DNA of 28,856 bases from an uncultured Collinsella sp. Lineage in GTDB: Bacteria; Actinomycetota; Coriobacteriia; Coriobacteriales; Coriobacteriaceae. Location of the stretch: positions 1 through 28,856 of the forward strand of contig CAUASQ010000005.1 of assembly GCA_958431945.1 (NCBI GenBank). Direction: 5' to 3'. Under the pieces are notes generated by a model. The model did no database searches. It saw only the letters and a program-made list of their open reading frames with translations, and had not been told where the DNA came from. Shown piece after piece: positions 22,987 through 28,856 of this stretch (positions are counted from its first letter, which is position 1; each line of letters begins with the position of its first letter). Both the position numbers and the translations under genes were made by a program.

Positions 22987-24201
22987 TTACTGGTAGCGTA
23001 GGCATTCCACCGGGTCGAGCTTTGCTGCACGGCGAGCGGGGTAGAAGCCAAAGATTACGCCGATGCCGACCGATACGGCAAACGCGATCAACACTGTTGT
23101 AATGGAGAAGCTTGGCGTGATCGTCCCGGTAGCTCCAAACTCGCTCATGATGCCCGAGCTTGCGGCAAAGAACGTGAGGCCCCAGGCCAGTAGATAGCCA
23201 ATCAGGACACCCAACAGTCCGCCGGTGACGCACAGCGCCGAAGACTCGGCCAAAAACTGCGCGGTGATATCGCGACGACTGGCGCCCAGAGCGCGGCGGA
23301 TGCCGATCTCGCGAATGCGCTCCGTTACGTTGGTAAGCATCATATTCATAATGCCGATACCGCCGACAAGCAGCGAGATGCTGGCGACAGCACCCATGAT
23401 GAGCGAGAACGCGCCCATAAAGGAGTTGAGTGCATCGATGGCGCTTTTCATGGAGGTCGCCGATACGCTGTCGTACTCATCATCCTCCGCGATGCCCTTC
23501 ATCGCGCGCACCTTGGACTCGATGGTCTTACAAAGCTCATCCATGTCCGTGCCCTCGGCGGCAAGTGCCGTCACGCTGGGGAATGAAGGATTCTCGTCGC
23601 CAAACAGCCCGGAGATGGTTTCGCGTGGCATATACAGCGTGAGCGAGCCCATGGAGTCGCTGCCACCATCAATCACGCCTACAATCTGCGCCTCGCCGTT
23701 GGACACCTTGATGGTTTTCCCCAGCGCATCCTGTTCGTTGCCGTAAAGCTGATCGGCGCCGTTGCGGCTGATGAGCGCAACGCGCGAGCCTGATTGGGAC
23801 TCGGCCTGGGAATAGGTGCGCCCCGCAACGAGCTTGCTGGCCCCCACGGCGTCTAGCATGTCGCTATCGACACCTTGTGCCATGACGGTATAGCTTTTAT
23901 CGCCGGTCTTGTACTCGGTATACGCGCTGTCGACAATGCCGATCTGCTCTATCTGCGGCACCAGTTTTTGAAGCTTCTCGATGTCCGACTCGGTGAGTTC
24001 TTGCGACGAATAGATTTGCACCATGCGTGCCGCATTGAGGCCCAGACTGTTGACCAGGCTGTTTTGGATACCGCCGATGAGCGAAGTCATGGCGATAACC
24101 GAGGCGATGCCGATGACAATGCCCAGGATGGTGAGCAGGCTGCGCCCCTTGTTGGCTTCGAGCGAGTGAAGGGCTTCCTGGATGAGATCGCGGGCGCTCA
24201 T
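22987..24201 (-). CDS. MacB-type ABC transporter permease
   Basis: This 404-residue FtsX/MacB-fold membrane protein has one N-terminal helix (LLTILGIVIGIASVIAM, about 21-37), a large external domain (~40-270) and three C-terminal helices. Conserved signatures are GGIGIMNMMLTNVTERIREI and GIRRALGASRRDI, and the end IFGFYPARRAAKLDPVECLR is typical. Such permeases transmit ATPase motion to an external adaptor to expel peptides, lipids or macrolides rather than importing. Its start overlaps the ATPase stop by 4 nt. The DNA is visibly less GC-rich than the cbi operon. The substrate is unknown. Confidence 0.9.
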   Translation of the reverse strand: MSARDLIQEALHSLEANKGRSLLTILGIVIGIASVIAMTSLIGGIQNSLVNSLGLNAARMVQIYSSQELTESDIEKLQKLVPQIEQIGIVDSAYTEYKTGDKSYTVMAQGVDSDMLDAVGASKLVAGRTYSQAESQSGSRVALISRNGADQLYGNEQDALGKTIKVSNGEAQIVGVIDGGSDSMGSLTLYMPRETISGLFGDENPSFPSVTALAAEGTDMDELCKTIESKVRAMKGIAEDDEYDSVSATSMKSAIDALNSFMGAFSLIMGAVASISLLVGGIGIMNMMLTNVTERIREIGIRRALGASRRDITAQFLAESSALCVTGGLLGVLIGYLLAWGLTFFAASSGIMSEFGATGTITPSFSITTVLIAFAVSVGIGVIFGFYPARRAAKLDPVECLRYQ

Positions 24202-24971
24202 GCCACCACTCCTTTCGGCGGGTTGGCGGAGGCGGAAATCATGGGCAGGCTATCTACGGCGCTGCGCAGGGTCCGCGGTGCATGTGGAATATACGCGCCG
24301 TCGTGAATGCGACCGTCGCGGATGGTCACGGCACGGTCGGCCTCGGCGGCGATGCCGGGGTCGTGTGTGATAAGCACGATGGTTTTGCCGCGCTTCTGGA
24401 GCTTATGGAACGTCTCCATCACAAGCGCTCCAGTGGCGGAGTCTAGGTTTCCCGTTGGCTCATCGGCCAGGATGATGGGCGGGTCATTGACGAGGGCGCG
24501 CGCGATGGCGACGCGCTGCATCTGGCCGCCCGAGAGCTCGGATATGCGGTGGTCCCAGTGGTCGACGGGCAGCGTGACGGCCTGCAGCGCGTGCACGGCG
24601 CGCATTTCGCGCTGGCTACGGGGCACATTGGTGTAGGCCAGCGGCAGCATGACGTTTTCGATAACCGACAGGCGCGGCAGCAGGTTGAAACTCTGAAAGA
24701 CAAAGCCAATGCTCAGGGCGCGAACTTCGGTGAGCTCGTCATCATCGAGCTCGGCCACGTTGAGCCCTTGCAGGTAGTAGTCGCCCGCCGTCGGCTTATC
24801 CAGGCAGCCTAGGATGTTCATGAGCGTTGATTTGCCCGAGCCCGAGGGGCCAGTGATAGCGACGAATTCGCCGGGATTTACCGCCAGGCTCACGTTGTGC
24901 AGGATGTGGGCGCACCCCGCCTCGCTCTCAAAGATGCGGTGCACGTTGCGGATGTCGATAACGGGACGCAT
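24198..24971 (-). CDS. MacB/LolD-type ABC transporter ATPase
   Basis: This 257-residue ATPase has Walker A GPSGSGKS (41-48), the Q-loop VFQSFNLLPRLSV, signature ELSGGQMQR (145-153), Walker B IILADEP (166-172) and the H-loop ITHDP, all intact. The NxxGCLDKPTAGDYYL region is typical of MacB/LolD ATPases partnered with separate FtsX-fold permeases. A ~35-residue C-terminal tail follows the domain. It overlaps the adaptor gene by 1 nt and the permease gene by 4 nt, forming a three-gene efflux unit. Confidence 0.92.
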   Translation of the reverse strand: MRPVIDIRNVHRIFESEAGCAHILHNVSLAVNPGEFVAITGPSGSGKSTLMNILGCLDKPTAGDYYLQGLNVAELDDDELTEVRALSIGFVFQSFNLLPRLSVIENVMLPLAYTNVPRSQREMRAVHALQAVTLPVDHWDHRISELSGGQMQRVAIARALVNDPPIILADEPTGNLDSATGALVMETFHKLQKRGKTIVLITHDPGIAAEADRAVTIRDGRIHDGAYIPHAPRTLRSAVDSLPMISASANPPKGVVA

Positions 24972-26407
24972 TACATGCCCTCGTCGGCAGACATACTGTC
25001 CGAATCCGCGCCGTAGCCGCCGTCAGCCGTTGCGTCCGCTCCGGTGTCCATGACGAGGGTGTCGCCATCGCGCAGCTTGGTAACCGGCACGTTGGGGTTG
25101 ATCTCGTTGCCCTGGTCGTCGCGCTTGACCTGTGTCTTGCCGACTACGGCTTCGTTGTCGTTTTGCGTCACGACGGTCACCTTCACGCGACGGGTTTGCT
25201 TGCCCTCGTCATCAGTCGCCACGTTGACGTAATAGTGTTCGCCGTCTTCGGTCATGAGCGCCATCGTCGGCACCATCACCACGTCGTCGAGCTGCTCGGT
25301 CACCACTGATACCTCGGCTGTCATGCCCGGCTTCAGGCGCGCGTCGGGCGCCTCTATGAGAATGTCGACGTTAAAGGTTACGCTGCCGCCGCCACCGTTG
25401 GCGGCGGCAGAGTTTGCCACCGACGCGATAGCCGTGACGGTGCCCTGGCTCACGATATCGGGAAACGCGGGATACGTGACGTTGGCGCTCTGCCCAACGG
25501 CGATCTTGGCGATGTCCTTTTCGCCCACCTGCACGGTCACCTTCATCTTGGATAGGTCGGCGATCTGCATGCACTGCTTGCCGCCGCTCGTATCGCTTTC
25601 GCCCATGATCATGCCGCCTGTTACCGTGGCGCCCACCTTGGCGTTAAGCTCCACGATGCTACCCGAGCTCGGGGCCGTGACCGTGCGACTGGCGGCCTTG
25701 GCGTTCGCCTGGTCGAGGTTTGCCTGGGCCGATGCGAGGCTGCGCTGCGCGGCCGATACGGCGTTCGTGTCCGCCGATGCGGCGGAGATGCCAGCCGCTG
25801 CGGAAGCTTCATCAACGTTCGTCGTTGGGGTGGCCTGCGCGGCGGCTGCGGCTTTCTGTGCGTTGGCGAGGTCTTCTTGAGCGGCTGCAACTGCACGCTG
25901 CGCCTCGGCAACGTTGCGATCGAGCTCGTCGTTTTTAATGGTCATAAGCACGTCGCCCTCGTTGACGGATTGGCCCGCCTGCACGTTGATTGAATCGACC
26001 GTGCCGTCGACAGAAGGGGAGACCACTGAGGACGAAATGGGTTTGAGCTGGCCTTTCGCCTCGACCGTTGTGGTAAACGTGCCCTCGGTCACCATGTCGG
26101 TCACAGGCCCGTTGTTGCCTGCGGGCCGTGCGTTGATGGCTAAGGTCACGACAACGGCGATGAGCACAATGGCGGCCACGACGCCGGCCGCAATGCCGCG
26201 TCGGATGAGCTTTTTGCGTCGACGTTCGGCACGTTTTGCCTTGAGCTTGGCATATGCCTCTTCATCGGAAATCTCGGTCGCATCGTTCGCGCGTCCGCTC
26301 TGCTTATCGGCATGTACGTTTGTAACCAGAGGAATCGTTTCGGTGACATCTTCGGGCGTGTGCTCGGTATCATCCGGGCCCGGGGTGGTCGTGGGGACAT
26401 TCGGCAT
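24971..26407 (-). CDS. MacA-like membrane fusion (adaptor) protein
   Basis: This 478-residue HlyD/MacA-family adaptor forms the external part of the efflux pump. It has an acidic cytoplasmic N-terminus, a basic stretch ERRRKKLIRR and one membrane helix (~71-92). The lipoyl-type halves follow (VDGTVDSINVQAGQSVNEGD and VTAPSSGSIVELNAKVGATV), flanking an Ala/Gln-rich helical hairpin (~180-270, with AQRAVAAAQEDLANAQKAAA). The beta-barrel region and an acidic Asp/Gly/Ser-rich tail complete it. ATG 26407 has AAAGGAG at good spacing; the upstream extension of the frame crosses the hairpin at 26443-26470 and is rejected. Confidence 0.88.
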   Translation of the reverse strand: MPNVPTTTPGPDDTEHTPEDVTETIPLVTNVHADKQSGRANDATEISDEEAYAKLKAKRAERRRKKLIRRGIAAGVVAAIVLIAVVVTLAINARPAGNNGPVTDMVTEGTFTTTVEAKGQLKPISSSVVSPSVDGTVDSINVQAGQSVNEGDVLMTIKNDELDRNVAEAQRAVAAAQEDLANAQKAAAAAQATPTTNVDEASAAAGISAASADTNAVSAAQRSLASAQANLDQANAKAASRTVTAPSSGSIVELNAKVGATVTGGMIMGESDTSGGKQCMQIADLSKMKVTVQVGEKDIAKIAVGQSANVTYPAFPDIVSQGTVTAIASVANSAAANGGGGSVTFNVDILIEAPDARLKPGMTAEVSVVTEQLDDVVMVPTMALMTEDGEHYYVNVATDDEGKQTRRVKVTVVTQNDNEAVVGKTQVKRDDQGNEINPNVPVTKLRDGDTLVMDTGADATADGGYGADSDSMSADEGM

Positions 26408-26442
26408 AGCGTCTCCTTTATAGAAAATACCTTGATAAGTAT

Positions 26443-26470
26443 ATGCGCCCACCGGTTGGGGCGGGCGCAT
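26443..26470 (-). terminator. Hairpin between L,D-transpeptidase and efflux operon
   Basis: ATGCGCCC (26443-26450) and GGGCGCAT (26463-26470) form an 8-bp perfect stem around 12 nt, 70 nt downstream of the L,D-transpeptidase stop and 36 nt upstream of the MacA-like start. The sequence that follows on the minus strand is AT-rich (ATACTTATC), with TATTTTCTATAA a little further on, but there is no uninterrupted T-run. It may terminate the transpeptidase message ahead of an efflux promoter in the same AT-rich patch. Confidence 0.45.
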
Positions 26471-26539
26471 GGGACGGTTTCTTTCGGAACTGTTAGATTG
26501 GTCGCAGCAGCTCCATGTTGTAGGAATGTGCGCGTTGCA

Positions 26540-28273
26540 CTACGAGTGGACAACCACGCACAGGCCGACTTTGATGCAGTCGTGAAGTGCCTTGGCGTCT
26601 GCCAGGCGCAGGTTGATGCAACCGTGGCTGCCGCACCACTTGTACGACTCGGCATTATCGAAGCTCTTGTCGTTTTGCCAGGTGGCGTCGTGGAAGCCGA
26701 TCATATTGCCCTCGAACGGCATCCAGTAGCTCACCGGGCTCTCGTATTTGGGCTTACCGGTCTCGGGGTCCTTGGCTCCGATCAGGGTGCTGCCGCCGTC
26801 GTTGCTGTTGATCTGCCACACGCCCTCGGGGGTGGCGTCTTCGCCCGGTTTGCCGGAAATAAAGTTGGCCTCCCAAACGATATTGCCGTTCTCGTCGTAG
26901 TAGCGCGCGTGCTGCTCGGACAGATCGACATCGATGTATGCCTTCCAGTCGGGCTCTCCCTTTGCGGTAAAGGTGTCGGCCTTCTGGGAGTACTTGATCT
27001 CGATTTCGCCGGTCTGTTTGTTGTTAATGGCGTCCTCGACCTGCTTGGCGAGCGAGCTACTGTCGATGGACCAACCAAAGTCACCGCCTTCGACGGCGCA
27101 CTGCTTGCCATCGGCGCGCGTCCACCAGCGAGTGGAGCCCACGGTATTAAAGCCGTTGGCGAGCTCGGCTGCCCAGCTGCTGATCTGCGACGTATCGAGC
27201 GTGGGGTTGGCCGGATCGGCAAAGCTGATCCACTGCAATACGGAGCTGCCGTCGACCTTTCCGGCATCCTCGCCGTTGAGCTTGAGGGTCACGTTGACGC
27301 CCAGGAAGTTGTTGGCGGCATCGCATGCGGCCGGAATCTGATCATCGGTCAGCGTTCCATTGAGCGGCTCATAGGCATCGTTGCCGAGCTTGGAAAGATC
27401 TACGGTCTCGGCCAGCGAGGCAAGCTCGAGCTCGGCATATTTAATGACATGCTCGCGGTTGAGTTTTTCGTTGGAGCGCGCCTTCTCGACGGTAAACTTG
27501 CCGGCCTGCTCGTCATAGGAGCTATTTGCCTCGAACGTGCCCGAACGGCCCTCGTTAAACTCGTCGATGGCGGCGCCCAGATCCTTCTCAAACTTCTTTT
27601 GCTCAAAGGTGTCGGAGAGCATGGACAGGTCGACGTCTTGATCAAGATCGACTTCGTTGGAGGTAGCGGTTGTTTTGGTCTTGCCGCTTAAGGATTCCAC
27701 AAGGCGGACCGGCCATACAAAGGCTTCGTTGTGGCTGATAATCTCTTTTGCGGCAGCTTCACCGTCGACGATGGGCTCATCGGACTCGGGCTGATAGGTC
27801 CAGTTAAAGTCATCGCCTGTCACGGTGAGCTTATAGTGCTTCCATGCCGAGTTGACCTTGGTGGCGGCAGACGAAGCGTTGGAGAACGAGACGTCGACGC
27901 CGGCGATGGTGGTGTTGGGGTAGGCTACCTGCGAAAATGCTACGACGCCTACGATATAGACAATGACGATTAGACCCAGGACGACAAAGAGCGTCGTCTT
28001 TTTGCCCGACTTATTGTTGCCGGCGGACTTGCGCGCGGGGCCGCGATCGCCTCGAGCGTGCGTGGGGGGCTGCTTGGGCGCATTGCCGTTTGCCTGGTGC
28101 TGCTGACGTTGTTGACGCTGCTGTCGCTGTTGGTTCGGGCGTTGAGAAGCGTTTGCCGCACCACGCTGCTGACCGTGGCTCGGCGCGATAGGACGCGGCG
28201 ACTGAACGCCGCCGGCGTGCCTGCTCGGCTGCTGCGGATCGGGAATCAGTTGAGTTCGATCGTTTTGCGACAT
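26540..28273 (-). CDS. Membrane-anchored L,D-transpeptidase (YkuD domain) with PG_binding_4-type region
   Basis: This 577-residue cell-wall enzyme cross-links peptidoglycan (3-3 links) or anchors partners. The cytoplasmic N-terminus (1-~92) is rich in Pro, Gln and Arg, with a repeated RQQ run (~50-58). A single membrane helix LFVVLGLIVIVYIVGVVAF (95-113) makes it a type II protein. Residues ~120-430 hold a pair of extracellular beta/alpha regions like the PG_binding_4 module. The YkuD catalytic domain (~450-577) ends with CGSHGCINLR, where Cys552 is the nucleophile, preceded by the conserved His in MIGFHDATWQ. ATG 28273 is preferred over ATG 28282, because AAGGA lies 10 nt before the former and 1 nt before the latter. 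Confidence 0.9.
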   Translation of the reverse strand: MSQNDRTQLIPDPQQPSRHAGGVQSPRPIAPSHGQQRGAANASQRPNQQRQQRQQRQQHQANGNAPKQPPTHARGDRGPARKSAGNNKSGKKTTLFVVLGLIVIVYIVGVVAFSQVAYPNTTIAGVDVSFSNASSAATKVNSAWKHYKLTVTGDDFNWTYQPESDEPIVDGEAAAKEIISHNEAFVWPVRLVESLSGKTKTTATSNEVDLDQDVDLSMLSDTFEQKKFEKDLGAAIDEFNEGRSGTFEANSSYDEQAGKFTVEKARSNEKLNREHVIKYAELELASLAETVDLSKLGNDAYEPLNGTLTDDQIPAACDAANNFLGVNVTLKLNGEDAGKVDGSSVLQWISFADPANPTLDTSQISSWAAELANGFNTVGSTRWWTRADGKQCAVEGGDFGWSIDSSSLAKQVEDAINNKQTGEIEIKYSQKADTFTAKGEPDWKAYIDVDLSEQHARYYDENGNIVWEANFISGKPGEDATPEGVWQINSNDGGSTLIGAKDPETGKPKYESPVSYWMPFEGNMIGFHDATWQNDKSFDNAESYKWCGSHGCINLRLADAKALHDCIKVGLCVVVHS

Positions 28274-28330
28274 CGTATGCATATCCTTCGATTTTCGCCT
28301 TGCGGTTCATCGTGTTTTTACTGGGCTTGC

Positions 28331-28360
28331 ATTATAGCGATTGCCCTGCTGTTTGTGGTA
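28331..28360 (-). promoter_or_regulatory. Probable promoter of the L,D-transpeptidase gene
   Basis: On the minus strand a perfect TATAAT (28336-28331) lies 58 nt upstream of the chosen start. The hexamer at 17-bp spacing is ACCACA, a weak match to the -35 consensus. The position, between the serine dehydratase terminator and the transpeptidase, is as expected for an independent housekeeping-type promoter. Confidence 0.55.
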
Positions 28361-28375
28361 CGGAAACGGTGGCAT

Positions 28376-28404
28376 TCAAAAGAGGTGGGACATTTGTCCC
28401 ACCT
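28376..28404 (-). terminator. Intrinsic terminator after L-serine dehydratase
   Basis: AGGTGGGAC (28383-28391) and GTCCCACCT (28396-28404) form a 9-bp perfect stem with a 4-nt loop. On the minus strand it is followed by TCTTTTGAAT, a short T-rich tail. It begins 19 nt after the serine dehydratase stop, so it probably ends that transcript. Confidence 0.72.
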
Positions 28405-28422
28405 TTGAGTCGTTCTTTGTCG

Positions 28423-28856
28423 CTATCCGCACACGCCGCATTTTGCACAGGCCGAAAGTGCGGCCGGAGCCTGCGCGATGCCGCCCTTTGCCGTCTCGCG
28501 CAGCGTGGCTGGCAACGCGTGGCCCACCGAGAGCATGACATGTGCCATCTGGTCAAACGGCACCAAGCTCTTAATGCCTGCGAGGGCGAGTTGTGCCGAG
28601 CTAAAGGCCGCTGCCACGCCGATGGCGTTGCGGTTTTGGCAGGGCACCTCCACGAGGCCACCGACGGGGTCACAAACGAGGCCCAGCAGGTTACTCAGCG
28701 CGATGGAACTGGCGTCGAGCGCCTGCTCGGGCGTGCCGCCGAGCATCTGCACCAGCGCGGCGGCTGCCATGGCGGCGGCGCTTCCCACCTCGGCCTGGCA
28801 TCCGCCCTCGGCGCCGGCGACGCAGGCGCTCGTGGTGAGGTTGAGGCCGATGGCGG
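28423..28856 (-). CDS. L-serine dehydratase, iron-sulfur type, C-terminal part (gene runs off the window)
   Basis: This oxygen-sensitive enzyme deaminates L-serine to pyruvate and ammonia with a [4Fe-4S] cluster. Only ~143 C-terminal residues are inside the window. Cluster-binding cysteines are visible in EGGCQAEVGSA, LVCDPVGGLVEVPCQNRNAI (two Cys), which are diagnostic of the SdaA/alpha-subunit domain. The protein ends CAKCGVCG at TAG 28425-28423. Whether it is a one-chain SdaA or the alpha chain of a two-subunit enzyme cannot be told, since the 5' part is outside. Confidence 0.92.
   Translation of the reverse strand, partial: AIGLNLTTSACVAGAEGGCQAEVGSAAAMAAAALVQMLGGTPEQALDASSIALSNLLGLVCDPVGGLVEVPCQNRNAIGVAAAFSSAQLALAGIKSLVPFDQMAHVMLSVGHALPATLRETAKGGIAQAPAALSACAKCGVCG

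Noticed and set aside
26312..27691. A long plus-strand open frame (459 codons) opposite the L,D-transpeptidase
   Set aside because: It lies antisense to a protein with a full YkuD catalytic motif, membrane helix and promoter. Its translation is low-complexity Val/Leu/Gly with no recognisable domain.
1..28856. CRISPR arrays, tRNA, rRNA or a replication origin
   Set aside because: I saw no regularly spaced repeats, tRNA-like cloverleaf with CCA region, rRNA signature or clustered DnaA-type boxes in the non-coding parts.

Overview
The window looks like part of a high-GC, anaerobic Coriobacteriia genome, probably Collinsella-like. This is inferred from the anaerobic (cobalt-early) cobalamin genes, the clostridial/actinobacterial style of the ABC systems, the iron-sulfur L-serine dehydratase and overall codon use. 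No rRNA or other direct taxonomic marker is present. The central block, about 6.9-22.8 kb, is visibly richer in GC than the AT-rich first 250 bases and the more moderate right flank (23-28.9 kb).

Layout, left to right. (1) Positions 1-908: the start of an unrecognised minus-strand gene with an apparent frameshift, a repeat half-copy at 256-299, and the 3' part of an IS3-family transposase. (2) 926-6468, minus strand: a five-gene unit of an exported CbiK-type chelatase, a small lipoprotein, a binding lipoprotein, a FecCD/BtuC-type permease and an ATPase. A cobalamin riboswitch lies in its leader at about 6591-6715. (3) 6927-22775, plus strand: a single tightly packed operon cbiF-cbiD-(cbiL remnant)-cbiG-cbiH-cbiET-cbiA-cobT-cobU-cobS-(cobU-like/cobC fusion)-cbiB-cobD-cbiP-btuR-cbiC-cbiJ. 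Most neighbours overlap by 1-11 nt. (4) 22801-22974: an IS21 istA scrap and a 69-bp palindromic repeat, related to the one at 256, between convergent operons. (5) 22987-26407, minus strand: a MacA/MacB-type efflux operon. (6) 26540-28273, minus strand: a membrane-anchored L,D-transpeptidase with its own promoter. (7) 28423-28856, minus strand: the 3' part of L-serine dehydratase, with a terminator.

How it works together: the minus unit probably imports a corrinoid, tetrapyrrole or metal substrate under B12 feedback. The plus operon encodes nearly all corrin-ring, amidation, aminopropanol-arm and nucleotide-loop steps. Two points break the simple picture. The precorrin-2/cobalt-precorrin-2 C20-methyltransferase (cbiL) is reduced to a 77-codon in-frame remnant, and the only cobaltochelatase here carries a Tat/lipoprotein export signal. 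Unless cbiL and a cytoplasmic chelatase exist elsewhere, this locus alone cannot run the de novo pathway, though it could still salvage corrinoids. Mobile-element debris and a shared repeat at both edges suggest the whole B12 block was moved as an island or has been a recombination target.

I see no single wholly new system. The best leads are the cbiL internal deletion, the exported chelatase with a shared beta-domain in the two lipoproteins beside it, and the pair of CobU paralogues with complementary motif losses.
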